Source: Pseudisothecium myosuroides
Taxonomy: Eukaryota > Streptophyta > Bryopsida > Hypnales > Lembophyllaceae
Direction of reading: 5' to 3'
NCBI GenBank assembly: GCA_951799445.1
Contig: OX637295.1
Span: forward strand, 26,350,001-26,414,000
Length of the DNA: 64,000 bases
Positions within the stretch are counted from its first letter, which is position 1. Each line of letters starts with the position of its first letter. The translations under genes and the position numbers were made by a program. Below the pieces are notes generated by a model. The model saw nothing but the letters and a program-made list of their open reading frames with translations. It made no database searches and was not told the origin of the DNA. Shown here piece by piece: positions 1 through 14,359 of this stretch.

Positions 1-190
1 TACAAGTAAATTTTTTTTTTTTTTTTTTTTAAATTCTTAAAAAAATTATTTAAAATTTTAAAAAATAAAAAAATAGCGATTTCTGACCGTTCACTGTGGG
101 ACTGTTTTGGAATGGTAGGCCAAGCTGTGAAATAGCTTGGCTTGTCACTCCGGAGCAGCCCTCCGGAGGGCTGATATTTCTTCTAATGCC
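1..190 (+). repeat. End of a dispersed repeat (family R1), first copy
   Basis: The segment starts TACAAGTAAA, runs through a T-rich tract, and reaches a GC-richer core with two short palindromes (CCAAGCT..AGCTTGG around 120-141 and AGCCCTCCGGAGGGCT around 157-172). The same order of motifs is seen in reverse complement at 60663-60880 and in part, same orientation, at 60969-61028. The palindromic core suggests the end of a non-autonomous transposon, but the element runs off the window so its type cannot be named. Confidence 0.65.
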
Positions 191-3100
191 TTTGTTCAAA
201 GGCCTCTTGTAGGTGACCATAGTTTTGTACATGGTAGAACTATTTTATTTTATTATTTTCATATGTTTGATTGCCCTACAACCTCGCTTGGGTGTATACA
301 GGGAGCATTTTGTTCTCCATTTGGATGAGGGAGGTAGTCCCCTATTTAATTGTTTTTGGTAGGTGAGGAGATTTGTTTGTTCGTATTTGTATTGGAGGGT
401 AATGATGGTTCTATTTTTGTGAGAAGCAAATAAAACTTCTTTTGTAAAAGTGAGCAATTTCAATTCACGTTTTTAGAACAAAAGGGCTTGCAAAAGGGAT
501 ATAGGTGTTTTAATTTCATAGGAACTATAAGTTAAACTTGTTTATTTGCATAGGTTTGAATAAAATCTTGGCAATGACACTCATGGACGATAAATGGAAG
601 GTCAATGGATGAAGTATGCTACAATCAAGACAAAAAAGGGTCACTGTAAATTTGATCAATTGTCATCCATTTTAAAAGACCAACAATCTTGGATCTAACT
701 TGTATAATTTCTAATGGTGATTGCTATAATAGAAAGGACTTTGGAGTTTGTAGAACCAAAAATTCCCTCAAAAGTTTGTGCAAGGTTGGAATAGCACATA
801 AATACGTAATGTAGAAGGTGAAGAAGTTGGAATTCAATCATTTGCAACAATAATAGAGACATTCAAGGTTCCAAGGGGTGTAGGAATAGTGCAGATGTTG
901 TATTGTGGAGTAGAATTCATGTTTGTATTGGAAATTTATGAACCTATATGTTGAAAGTTTTCAACTTATAAATTGAATTTTATATAGATTGTAATCCTAG
1001 TTATTCAATACTAAATAATGTAATGAGTCATATATTAGCACCTTTTTGTTATTTCTATGGAATTATAAGTACTATTGGAGTTGGTGGTTAATCATGGAGA
1101 CTGCTAAAATATTAATGGAAGTGATATTTGTATTGTAATGGCATACCATTGTCCACGTTTGGCAATTGTTGATAATATGTAATTGCTAGTTGGTTTGAAA
1201 ATGTAGAAACAAGCCCATTGCTAGACCCTAATTACAAGGTTTCGTTTTCTTATGCATGCTAGTGCAATCGAGTCATGACAAGGAGGACCTTAGCAATCAT
1301 AAAAGACCATTTTTACATAAATCAAAGTCTTATTGTACAATTTAGAACATGAGTAGTGCACTTGGCAAAATACAAAAATGCTTAATTTAATGTTATTAGT
1401 GGTAATTTGCTCAAAAAAAATCCACATGTCTTTGAAATGTAGGGTCAAAGATAGCTCACATGATAAAAAAGAACCTAGATGGGCCAGTTATGCAAACAAA
1501 TCAAGATTGGTGCAATTTCTTTAGGGAAAAATCCATGCTTCAAAAATCTTTTGTAGACTTACATTATAGGATTGTTGTAAGAAACAATGACCATTTTTGT
1601 CTCAAAACGACTTATTTGAATGAATATTGTGACCTCTGAAATATTTTTTTTTAAATAAAATAAAATATGGATAATATATAAAGCATTGAAAATAGTGTGA
1701 CTCTAAAATTCAGACCTAAAAAAAAATTCTCTAAAAGTTATGCACAAAAAAAAAACGACAAAAAATGCCATAAAAATGGACACTTTGATTTTAAGAAAAT
1801 TTAAAAAAAAAAAAAATTAAAAATTCATTTTTACTAACTTGAAGGTGCTCCTTCTTAATCATTTTCATCTTTAGAGAAAAAATGGTGTTTACTGCACTTA
1901 CGCAAAGGAAATGCACTTCAAGCACATGTGAAAAGTGGACAATTTATTATTTTTAGAAATCTCTTCATGGATTTTTGTAACTTTAGTAGAAGTCCTTGTC
2001 TCCCAATTTTGAACTTAAAATTTTCATTTTTGGGTCATCAATAGTACTAAACCCCTCGAAAATGGCTAAGGTAGACATGCAATTGGGAGATGTTTAAAAA
2101 CATTTAAGACATTTTTTTTAAATGCAAAAATCACTCAATGTCTACAACTATCATATGTACCTTCATTTCAAATTTTATGTAAAATCGACATACGACTCAA
2201 AAGTTTTGAGCAAAAAACCACCTTCCGAAGATCAAGGGGACAAAGAAAAGGACAAGTGTTTCTTGCAATCACCCCTTAAGTGTTCAAAATGCAGCATGGG
2301 AAATGGAAGGTCCAACCATATATGTATATGAGGTCATTTGATAGATATTTTTAAAACATGACTAATATCAAAATCATGTGCGACCAAAAAATGGTTGCAA
2401 AGATTGAACAATCTAGGGTGAGTTTGTAAACCAACAAGCACATGAGTGATGTATCCAATAATTATGCTTATTTATCAATATTGGATAGATATACAACATA
2501 AACAATTTTTACAAAGTTGTAAAAGTAATTTTTTCTTATAAATATATTAGTAGTTTCACATTGGCTAGGAAAAATCTTCAAACTTGACTTCCAAGTGTAC
2601 AAGGCATGGGCGGTCCTATTGCAATCTATTCAATTGGTCTATTCTTCAAATGTTGGAGAGGAGAAATTCACTAAATATTTTACGAGGATAAAAACATGAA
2701 GCATTTATTGATTTTGTTACATTTGAATGTAGTACTCATAGTACTACAAGATTTTGGAAAAAAAAATTTAAGTGAAATAAAATATGGATGATTACTTGAA
2801 TATAAAAGATAATGTATTCTAAAAAAAAATCTAAAAAAAGAATCTCTTTGTGTTTAACTTTTTGTCCCAAAGAACTCTTCAACAATCATCCTATTTAACA
2901 ATTTCTTAATTAATAAAAATCGTTTAAGAGAAAATCCCTAAATTATCAACATAAAACATTTTAAATTTGAATTTATAATGCTATGGTTTTAAGCTAAGAA
3001 GATTTCCAATCTGGTAATCTAATCATAGAAGGTGCAAAAAAACTTGTTTTCCTTACTATAAACACAAATATGTTGAAATCTACATCATCAAAGTTTCTAA

Positions 3101-3840
3101 ATTTCTTCTAAATGTTTTTATATTAATCTAATGCAATATCCTGAGGTTAGATATGCAAATAAAATTACTTTTAAAGTTTTATGCTCTTTGCAATAGAAAT
3201 GGCAGTTTTGAGTGTTCTTCAATGGAAAAAAAAAGCCTTGAGACTTTAGATGTTTAATGGCACTATTTTTGAAAAATGGCACAAGACAATCTACTTATTT
3301 ATTTAGTTAAGCGCAAAAGCTGAAATTTTTTTGCCATGGACGATTTTGTTTGCAAAACCAAACTCCCCTGCTTGTACCTTTACCCCACCCCACTTCACCC
3401 CCCCAAAAGAGAATGTTTATGACACTTCTTTTGGCATTTTTTTGACACTAAGATTTCCAAAACTATGCCCCCCCAAAATATCAACAATAGTGTTCAAAAC
3501 GGGGTTGAAAACAACAACCGTTTTTTGGAATACTATCTGTTTATTTTTTCGTCTTGTTTTTTTTACTGAATCCTGTATATGACTCCAGATGCATACCCTT
3601 TTTGGGTACTGTAAAAAAACCCTTTCTTTTAGTATACTAGTTACATTTGCTTCTAGAGTTGTATTGTCAATTCAATATATGACTCTATTTGCAGTCAGAG
3701 GAGCCAACTCATTGTTTCCCTGTGGTTTGCAGTTGCTGTACTGTACAGTACTTTGTTTTAGTTGGTGTCTCACACCAACCTTAGATCAACACAATTACAA
3801 GATTGAGACTCATCTTCTTGAAAAAGATATAGAGAAATCC
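191..3840. other. AT-rich gene-poor stretch
   Basis: I see no supported gene here. Open frames are short, contain A/T runs and have no recognisable protein. The part at about 1570-2060 belongs to a dispersed repeat (separate entry). A perfect 14-bp palindrome GTACTGTACAGTAC lies near 3737 and recurs inside the DHAR gene near 4207. The last few hundred bases are probably the DHAR 3' flank. Confidence 0.6.
1570..2060 (+). repeat. Dispersed repeat family A, copy 1
   Basis: The stretch from the GTAAGAAACAATGACC region through CTTGAAGGTGCTCCTTCTT and AGTAGAAGTCCT is found in reverse complement at about 21600-22140, with the same landmarks in mirrored order (GGACTTCTACTACAG, AAGAAGGAGCACCTTCAAG, TGTTTCTTGCAATGACC). 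No protein is encoded. It looks like decayed transposon DNA. Confidence 0.6.
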
Positions 3841-5559
<1,719 letters not shown>

Positions 5560-6640
5560 GAGCAGATTTCTGCGTAAGATTCAATATCACGAACTCATCG
5601 TATACAAATGATTCAATTGAAAGACAAATCAATGATTTCGGAGGATTCGAAGAGGCGGAGTAGTTGGCCAAGAGACCGGACAGAGTTCCTTCGATCTCCA
5701 GGATTGTCAGTTTCAGCCAATTTCCTGGAGCCAGCTGCAATGACATACACTGAGGAAACGCTGGGTGCTACATTGCTCACCGACTTTCTAGCATATTACA
5801 ACGTTACAACTCTTCAAAGCTCCTCCTGTATCCCTCACATTCCTAGTTGCCCATTAGAGGTCAAAGGTTCACACATACAAAACGCTTTGCACACAACAGG
5901 TTCCCTATACAGCAAAAGGTAGACACTAAAATATCCCATACCTTCGTCGACAGTGTTTAACACAAAGGAAATCACAATGCCAAAAATAGAGAAAACAATT
6001 ATGTGGATAGGCAAAGGATCTTTCCTTGTATGTCATTTCATAAACATCGACTCTTTTCTAGTCTATGGAGATTCACACTTCTCATTGATCAGCAATCTAT
6101 AAAGCTCCTTTCAAAATCCTCTCATCGTTTGCCGCACGACAATTTCATTGGCTGTCAGACGTCAGACCTGGGCGTCATCCCAAGTCTTTAGCGTATCAAA
6201 GGCAGAAGTTTAGACTAGGTTTACACTCGTGGGAGCGTCTTTCTTGGAGTATGACGCTCTTTACACTTGGAGTTGGCTGATGACAAATTATGAAGACGTC
6301 TTCGAGGCCTTAAAACCATTTGATTGTCAAATATGCGTGGAACATCAGCAAAATAAACTGTCAGTTCCAGAACTCCACAGCCTTCAAAGATGCAGTTCCC
6401 ACGCAAGGAACTTTTACTCCAGAGTGAAGGGAGTTTTACTCCAAGACATCAATATCTAAGATCACCGCCTGATACCTCCATGGCGATCCCTTCGATTCAT
6501 TACTGATGTCAATCGCCGCATAACCAAATGTTTCCAGTGCCAGGCGACTCCAGCGAGTAGAAACAGTAGACCCTTGTCCATTGATTATGTTGTCCAGAGT
6601 CAAAAACTCTGAAACCTTGCCTTTGGCTGAGTACTCCATT
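5560..6640. other. Spacer between DHAR and the coiled-coil gene
   Basis: About 1.1 kb of moderate GC. It should hold the DHAR 5' leader and promoter (upstream on the minus strand) and the 3' UTR of the coiled-coil gene. A 67-codon open frame at 6436-6639 starts two bases past that gene's stop and resembles no protein I know, so I treat it as UTR. No promoter motif is clear enough to name. Confidence 0.5.
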
Positions 6641-7781
6641 TCAGGAATGTCTCTTCCCAGGCCTATCTTGACGCAACGTGTCGATGATGGCTTTCAGAAC
6701 CTGGATCTCGTCTTTCTTCTTCTCTAGCTCACCCTGTTTTGTCCTTAGTTCCTCAGTGTGCAGCTTGAAAACTACTGCAACAACATGCACGCAAAGACAT
6801 CCGCATGTCACTAGACTTGCAGTCAGATTAGGTTACCCTCCGGTACAGATTTGGATTAAGGAAATTTGATCATCATGAATCACCCTTTATAATTTAAATT
6901 CTGAATAAAAGGATCCTGGGCAGTATCCCACGATAAGGGGAAAGCCAGGTACAGCTTCTATAGACCCTGCTGGGCACACATCATCATGTACGAGATTTTG
7001 CTGAATCCTACAGCCCTATACCTAGTCTCTTCGTATGCATAATCCGTTATGCACCAATATATGAATAAATTACGACAAACTCCCACTGAACGATGTGCAC
7101 TTATAAAGACTTAATTGCAGCGCAGAACAGGGTCGGCATCAACAGAGTGCCCGTTTTCTCAATAGCTTCATCACAACTGCACGAGTGTCAATATAAGAAA
7201 CTGTACCATTCAATCCTAGTTGAGATTGGCTTTACCAGTTGTATCTTCTAATTCCCGCAGAACCTCTTGCGTGCGCGCTTCAGCTGCGCGTTGCCCTGCC
7301 TCAGCTTGTTTCTTCTCAGCCCGCGCATGACCAGCAGCTGCAATGGCCGCGTCCAGTTCCCTCTCAAGCGCTTTTATTCTCCGTTCTTGTGCCTGGCTAT
7401 CCCGACACCAAATTAGCATACCCCAACCGCACAGAAAATGCGAGAGGAAAATTCACCTTGAAGAGTTTTCCAAAAACTTACAAAATGTTCAAAATATCCT
7501 CAAATCTTCACCCTAAATTGCTAGGTACAAACCTTCACCGTCCGATTCTGTTTCGAGACTGCAGTTGCATTCGCAAAGGCGTCTTCATCTACGTAAACTG
7601 CCTTCCCGAGCATATGCTGCAAAGATTCTAATGATTGCCCCATCTCCGTCACATTTGCTAACGCGGCAGTAAATCGCTCTGACGCCAAACTTTCGCTCCT
7701 CACAGGGACCGGCCCTGCATGTCCATCCACCGCGGCCATGCTCGGGGGCGGGGGCTTCGCTGGAAGATCCTCTTTATACAA
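6641..7781 (-). CDS. Conserved small plant coiled-coil protein, three exons
   Basis: Exons on the minus strand are 7533-7781, 7236-7392 and 6641-6774. Junctions are GT-AG and in phase, encoding 179 residues; a second ATG at 7739 would give 165. The N-terminus is proline-rich (AKPPPPS), followed by a helical part with KAVYVDEDAF. The second half is a continuous coiled coil: ERRIKALERELDAAIAAAGH, then HARAEKKQAEAGQRAAEART, then VFKLHTEELRTKQGELEKKK, ending KAIIDTLRQDRPGKRHS. I recall closely similar unnamed plant proteins with the same HARAEK..QAEA..RAAEAR and FKLHMEEL blocks, but cannot name the family or its function. No signal peptide or membrane segment is present. It lies 1.1 kb upstream of DHAR on the same strand and is a separate transcription unit. 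Confidence 0.85.
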
Positions 7782-8590
7782 ATACTGCGAATATCGAGGG
7801 CGATTCAGAAAACCCGAAGAATTCAGCTACGCAACAGTCCAACAAAACCCTATCCCCCGAAAACCCTAAAGACTGCATCTAGACAGGCCAAATAGACAGC
7901 CCCGGCAATGAGTCGGTAAATAGTTGGAGATAGTCTCTTCATTTGACAAGGGTAGATACGCCGAACATTGAAACCCTGACTCGTTTCATCCAGCGGCATG
8001 CCGACCTGGATCGGAGGGAACAGGCACCGAAATCAAGCAGGCAACAGGTGAAAAGCTCGGCCCAACAAGGGACGAGGGCGTGGTCCGCAGGGAACGAAGC
8101 CATGGTAGCAATTGTGGCAGCCCAGATGTCCAACAGAAGCAAAGGTAGGAAGCGAAGCGATGGCAAGGGAGATGAGTGGTAGGAGCCGAGGGACGAGAGC
8201 TGACCTTGAAGGCGGGATCATCAATGCGGTAGGCCATGCTTGCAACTCCGACACAATCAACGAGCTGGAGTCATCTCGCAGAAGCCAGGCAGCTCATCAA
8301 TCTGCGGTCTGTTCGCGCTCATGTTGAGTAATTCATTTCCTGGACAAAGGACCGGCGTCCGAAGAAGAAGAAGTCCGACCAGTTTCGAGACCGACGTCGG
8401 AAGGAGACCACAGAGCACCAACGAAGGTTGAAGGGAAAGGAAACGTAGCTTCCAAGCCAGACAGACAGAGCCCCGAACGCAGAGCTGCAGACGGTGCGGC
8501 GCAGAAAAGCTCCGAGGCAGGCATAATACTACGCCAAGAAAAAGGAAAAGGCATGGTCCGATGCATGACTTCACTGCCACAGCCAAAGTA
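7782..8590. other. GC-rich stretch with overlapping open frames, unassigned
   Basis: This is clearly GC-richer than the DNA downstream and has open frames on both strands (for example + 7943-8182 and - 7986-8237), as expected by chance in GC-rich DNA. It should include the promoter and 5' UTR of the coiled-coil gene. A short minus-strand reading MAYRIDDPAFK followed by GTCAGC near 8237-8205 could be a first exon, but I see no matching downstream exon. No product can be assigned. Confidence 0.4.
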
Positions 8591-8639
8591 AAAGTAAAAG
8601 TAATTTTCTAATTTTCTAATTCATAAAATAAATTTTTTA

Positions 8640-10060
8640 AATTTCAGTATCTTTCTTCCGTGAGTCGGAATGTCACAAAACAAAGTCCATGCATCCCTCC
8701 TTGTTGAGGGCTTTCCAATGGTACTAAGAACACGACCTGGGGATGCATTGTCTAGGAGATCTCATTGTAACAAATAAATAAATAACCTCATTTAAGGTTA
8801 CTAGTATGCCTTGTGTAAAATCAAAATCAAAATCAAAATAATTTTCTAATATTTTAGTTCATAAGAAAAAATTGAAATTCAATAACTTTCACACGGTGAG
8901 TCGAAATGCCACGAAACAAAGCCCGTGCATCCCTCCTTGCTAAGCGCTTTCTGACTGTACCAAGCATGCGATCAAGGGACGCACAATCCAAGAGATCTCA
9001 ATGTAATAAAACAAAACAAAGCGCCAAACTTAAAGTATGTTAATAAGAGATAGTATGCCCTTGGCCGTTACCTCAACCAAAATAAAAGTAAAAATATTTT
9101 CTTAATTTTTTAACTTTTATAACTCCATACCTTAAGTTAGGTTGTTTCTTTGTTTTGTTTTGTTCATTCATTTGTTACGGTGAGATCTCCCAAATTATAC
9201 ATCTCCTAGTCATGTTTTTAATACCATTGGAAAGCTCTCTGCAAGGAAGGTGCACGGGGTTTATTTCATGGCATTTGGACCTATAGTGTGAAAGTTATTG
9301 AATTTCAAAAAAATTATGAATTCAATAATTCAAAAATTATTTTTATTTTTATTTTGACTATGGCAATGGCATAGGGCCCACTAATAATTTTGAAATTCAA
9401 TATTTATTGTGCATGAAGGAATCCAAGGGCTTTGTTTTGTGGCGTTTGGACATGTGATCTGAAAGTTATGGTTTTTTCAAAACAAAACATAATTTAATTC
9501 AATTTTCCAAATTCAATAACTTTCACATCATAGGTCCAAATGCCACAAAACAAAGTCTATTCACCCTTTCTTGTGAAGAGCTTTCCAACAATAATAAGAT
9601 AGCCCCCAGAAGATTCACAATTTCTTAGATCTCAACATATCAAACAACCAAAATAAAACAAAATAAAAGTAAAAATAAATTTTTAATGTTTTAATTTATT
9701 AAAAAAATGAAATGCAATATCTTTTATATGCAATTGCAAGGACTTTGTTGCAATGTAAGAGGTTGTTTTCATGATACAAATAGAAAGCTTTATGAATGAA
9801 AGAGAGCAAAGGCTTTGTTTCATGGCATTTGGACATACAATGTGAAAGTTATAGATTTTCCAAAACAAAAGATAATTTAATTCAATTTTTTAATTTAAAA
9901 ATAATTCGAAATTTATAACTTTCACACCATAGGTTCAAAATAATGCCATGAAACAAGGTTTGCGCATGAAGAATTTTCCAACGGTACCAAGAATGCGATT
10001 GGAGGACTCACATTTTTTTAGATCTCAATGTATCAAACAAACAAATAAACAAAATAAAAC
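8640..10060. repeat. Cluster of about seven diverged repeats in mixed orientation
   Basis: A unit of about 150 bp reads AATAACTTTCACAC..GTGAGTCG, then ATGCCACGAAACAAAG, then GCTTTCC..GTACCAAG, then AGATCTCAATGTA, ending in A/C-rich AAACAAA. Recognisable copies lie at about 8640-8790 (+), 8876-9020 (+), 9170-9310 (-), 9405-9490 (-, partial), 9510-9650 (+), 9770-9860 (-, partial) and 9910-10050 (+). Copies are clearly diverged, and A/T-rich linkers separate them. No coding potential is seen. Confidence 0.8.
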
Positions 10061-11149
10061 AAGAAAACAATCTAATGTTTCAAAATGATTCTTTTGATAA
10101 AAAAATCCATAATGAAATTACAGCATTTTTGAGATTTTTTCTTATTTAAGTATCTGGTAAAGATTATTGAAAAAGAGAATGCACCTATTGGTCCAATAAT
10201 TGGAAAATTTTGGTGACTACCTTGGTCACAGGGGGCTTGTCCTTACAAGATTAATCTTTAAATATGTTTGGAGCTACAAAGTGGCCTCTGGTTATTTCAT
10301 AATGCAAAATTTTGGATGAAAAGATAGCATTTTACATCCATATAGTCCTTTAGAGTTCTTTGAATGGATATACAGTGGATGGTGACAAAACCTCCTCATT
10401 GAGATATTAATTTCTAAAAGATAGGTTGGTCTCTTTGAAAATGAAAGATTTCATCATTGTGTGCATTATAAGCAAAAAAAAAATTGGAATCATTCATTGG
10501 AGGTCAACCTATTGTAGAAGACCATCTCTTTTCTACACAAATTCCAAGAATGAAAGATTTTCTTTCTCTTCCAAATAGATATATGCTTTGTCATTCATCA
10601 GACATTAAGTGTCTTCAACATCCCTTATGAATTAATGACCTCTCTACATAAGAAGATGCTAAAAAAATGGATGACAAAAGATGCTTTCTTAGTATATCTT
10701 GACATCTTGTATATTCTTTCTTTTGATCTAAATATTAGACATAAAAATGATCATTTTTGAATTTGAGCCCACATTAGATGTTTTATGGAAGCATTGGAGG
10801 GCCGTTTCAAGCCTATTTTCTATGCTGTGAAACAGCCATTGTCGGCTAGAATAAAAAATAATAATAAAAATTCAGAAATTCAGAAATTCAGAAATTTTTA
10901 TAAAATAAAATTTAAATTAAAAAAATTACAAATATTATTATCTGATGTGGGAGTCTGTTGACCACGTCAGACTGCTAATTTGGCGTAGTTCCTCCATTCC
11001 CAACAATTCGGGAACTCACGGCCTTTTAAACCTCCAAAATTCCATCTTATGACTATTGAAATGAAGCTAATTAAGTTAGTTTCTATTCCAATTTAAAATT
11101 TTGTAAAATCCCAAAATTCATACTGTAAAGAAGTTTGAACTTTGAGCCT

Positions 11150-11905
11150 ATAACTATATTGAGAGAATTTGCAACTCCATTCATTAAAAATGTTATTTAA
11201 GCTACTTAAAACAAATTGGATGAAAAAACATTTTTTTCGATCCTATAGACTTAGATAAAGTCATCCAAAAGACATTTTGCATCGTCCATTGTTTGAAGTG
11301 AATTCTAGAAGGATTTAGCCCCCTACAATCAAGGTAATTACCATTTCTTCACTATTTATGAATGAATCTTTCTATTTTTATTTTTTAGAGAATAGAATCA
11401 CATGTCTAAAATATATCATAAAATTTTCAAATTTCTTTGTGGAATTTCAAATTACCATGAATTTTTGAAAAAAACAAGAAAAAAATTCATATCAAATGCA
11501 AAACATGGTAAAAGAATTTCAAAATTTTTAGAACAAAAGTGCACCATAGTGTAGAAAATTATGAAATAATTTTTTTAGGTCACTCTATATTTAGAAATAT
11601 GGTTATAGACCCTCAATTTCAAACTTCAATGACATGCTTGTTTTAAAGATTTTTTCAAAAATTCTAAACAAAATAGAAAATGCGCTTGAGAAACTTCAAT
11701 TTGTTAGATTTTCTCCCAAGCCCAAGAAATAATTTTGAATGTCAAATTCAAATTTTAACCCTTAAAAAATGTTGCAAATGTTTTTTATCCTTCAAATGAT
11801 AATACCTAAGTCTATAGGATGGAAGCAAACGTTTTTTCATCCAATTTGTTTTTTAAAAGTTGCTTGAGTATATTTTCAATGAATGGAGTTGCAAATTCCC
11901 TCATT
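11150..11905. repeat. Inverted repeat pair around a 530-bp core
   Basis: The left arm (about 11160-11265) reads TTTGCAACTCCATTCATT, then AAACAAATTGGATGAAAAAA, then CCTATAGACTTAG. The right arm (about 11800-11905) is its reverse complement, with CTAAGTCTATAGGATGG, TTTTTTCATCCAATTTGTTT and AATGAATGGAGTTGCAAA. The core is AT-rich without a protein. This could be a MITE or a rearranged repeat; ends and target duplications are not clear. Confidence 0.65.
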
Positions 11906-12755
11906 ATTGAATTGTTAATTTTTTTAAAGAACAAAATGCCTATACTACATATTACTTTTCTAGTGTATTTTTGTGCTCTTTACTCTTGATGTGAATTTTA
12001 GTCACAGAAATGATATTTTTTGAATATAAGTCTAACTATTGAAATGAAGCTTATCAAGTCTAGTTTCTAATCCAATTTGAAAATTTTGAAAAGTTAATAA
12101 ATTCCAATATTTTATAGCTTTGGATCTATAACTATGGTTGGTTGATTGTCTAATTTTAGAATGATATGATAATTTTGGTTCATACTATCATATTAAGTAC
12201 TATAATATATATCTAAAGTGAAAGTTTTACATTTTTTGAATATATTTAAAACTTGAAGTGAACTTTTTTCATTTTTCCCTTAAGAAAATCATGGTAGTTT
12301 CCAATTTTTCCAAAAAAATTGAAAATTTTATAACTTGTAGCAAACATATGACTTCATCTTTGAAAAAAAAATATAAAAAAATTCTTTCATATGTAGTTGT
12401 AAAATGGTAGAAAACAAAATGATGGGCATTGAAGCTTGAAATCACTAGTCATGGGCTAACCTTGTCCTTTAAGGGTTAAGATAAAAAAAACTCAAAATAT
12501 TGAAATGCATTGTATGGTATACCATTTTTTTTAACAAACTATTGCCTATAAAATATATAAAAACTTATTAAAATGTCTTAAATTTAAATCAATGATGTGA
12601 ATATAGCATCAAAAAAGTTGCAGACAAAAAAACTAATGAAAATCATTCATTTTTTTAATATGCGTAAAATTTATTTGACCACCCAAAGGACACAAAATGT
12701 CTTCAATAAACAAGACCTATCACCAAGGTACTTTGCCACCATGATCTAAATTTTG

Positions 12756-12801
12756 ACCAATAGGTGCATTCTTTGTAGAAACAAAGAATGCACCTATTGG
12801 T
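12756..12801. repeat. Perfect 21-bp inverted repeat with 4-base loop
   Basis: Arms at 12756-12776 and 12781-12801 are exact reverse complements (ACCAATAGGTGCATTCTTTG plus T), separated by AGAA. It forms at the join of two inverted copies of a local repeat, so it is most simply a rearrangement junction; a transcribed hairpin is possible but unsupported. Confidence 0.85.
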
Positions 12802-13724
12802 TCAATAATTAGAGTATTTTGGTGACTACTTTGATTAAAAGGGCCTACATCCTTCCAGGGTTAAAAATGATCCATTGGACACTTTTGGGCCTCAACATCC
12901 TTGTAGATCTAAAGCCTGACTAGGAATGCTTGGTATACATGTCACTTGAACATTTGCACTTAGGACACCCCTATTCTACACTTGACAAAAAGGCCCTACA
13001 TGAAAATGGTGGAACAAGTTACAAACCACACATTAAACCAAATTCAATGGAATATCCACCACTACATTTAGGTAGAAAAAACCCACAATTGAACACATAA
13101 AATGGCAAATAATAAAAAAACAAAACAATCTAGAGTTAAAAATCACTTTCACAAAAATGAAGGGCTATTTCAAATAAAATGGAGGTGACATCTTCAAAAA
13201 AGGACAAATTCTATTAAAAGCTCCTTTTACTACAAGCTCTAACTTAAGGGATGTCTTGATCATATCAATCTCTTTCCTATGTGCTCATCTTATGGATTTC
13301 GAATTCACCTAAATTATATTGACAACTTCCTACAACCTTTGAAAAGCTAAAACTACATTGTGCCTTGAAAATGTATGTCATTACTTGCATTTTGTTTCAT
13401 ACACATTTGCAGCTAAATTTGCATTTAAAATTTCTTCATCATATTTTTTGTATACCCACAATGTTACAAAGTGCAAAGGGTTAGTTTTAATTATAATAAC
13501 ATTAAGGCTTAAGGTCATCAAATAGATCATATGGCCGACAAAAATAATATTGTATTCAAAATTCCAAAATAATCTAAGACCAATAAATCTATGCTATGCA
13601 TTGGCTAGTACCATCGAGGGTAAACTCCTATGTTGTGTCGGAATCATAAATGAATTTACAAGTTTTTTAGTGCTAAAATTGCCTTTGTTGTATTTGATAA
13701 TGCTTTCATTTGTATGTGAGGGAC

Positions 13725-14290
13725 GCTTTACACCTAGAGGTTGGGCGAATTCCTCTTGAGGCTGATTGCACAATATTTAACCCCTTTTAGGCTTAAGGCC
13801 ATCCTCAACCACTCATTAAAATAAGATTTTAACAAGGGTCAATTCTCCCACATGTAAAGGCTTGGAGGCAAAGAAGTTGGTCTGATTCAATAAAATCTAG
13901 AAAATATCTACTCCCCTCTTTTTTTTTTTTTTGAGGTTGCTTTATATCTAGAGGCCGAGCCAATTCCCCTTGAGGCTAATTGCACAAAATCCAATGGATT
14001 TGATTTGTTGAAAAAAATAATATTTTATAAATAAAGTTTTAATTTGGAATTTAACATTGGCTCCAAGGCCAAGAATTGGTCTCCCATTCTTGGTGCACCC
14101 AATTCATTGAGCTTGGTCATATCAAATCATGTCTTTTTTGAATAAAAAATTCATTCCACCAAATTGGCCCGGCCTCTAAGTGTAAAGAGATTTGGATTGA
14201 TTTTAGCCTTTTGTCCAATTACAGTAAGGATTTTGGGCCTCTTCCACAACAAATTGGCTTGGCTTCTAAGTGCCTCTAGGTGCAAGGTGG
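13725..14290. repeat. Small cluster of direct and inverted repeats
   Basis: A segment reading CTAGAGGYYGRGCVAATTCC followed by CTTGAGGCTRATTGCACAA occurs at about 13732 and again at about 13950. Related text in the opposite sense (CAAATTGGCYYGGCYTCTAA) occurs at about 14160 and 14250. It is decayed repeat DNA with no supported ORF. Confidence 0.55.
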
Positions 14291-14359
14291 CCCTGAGTAG
14301 GGTGAAACTACATTTTAGGAGTAGCTTTTCCTTGTTGTCAAAGAAGTGCTGAAGCAACC

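Larger units (their letters stand above)
10186..12850. repeat. Triplicated segment with landmark GCACCTATTGGT
   Basis: The sequence AAAGARAATGCACCTATTGGT..CAATAATT..TTTTGGTGACTAC occurs at about 10180-10240 (+) and 12781-12835 (+). A third copy in reverse complement lies at about 12720-12776, directly abutting the second. The two adjacent copies form the hairpin annotated at 12756-12801. Confidence 0.7.
10061..13724. other. AT-rich gene-poor stretch with internal repeats
   Basis: No gene is supported. The region holds several repeat pairs listed separately: a triplicated GCACCTATTGG segment, an inverted pair around 11150/11900, and a direct pair at about 11045-11125 and 12030-12110 (landmark TATTGAAATGAAGCT). 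A partial relative of the last is near 25070. All look like old transposon remains. Confidence 0.6.

Noticed and set aside
6436..6639. 67-codon minus-strand frame directly after the coiled-coil gene
   Set aside because: It starts two bases after that gene's stop, resembles no protein, and is most simply 3' UTR.
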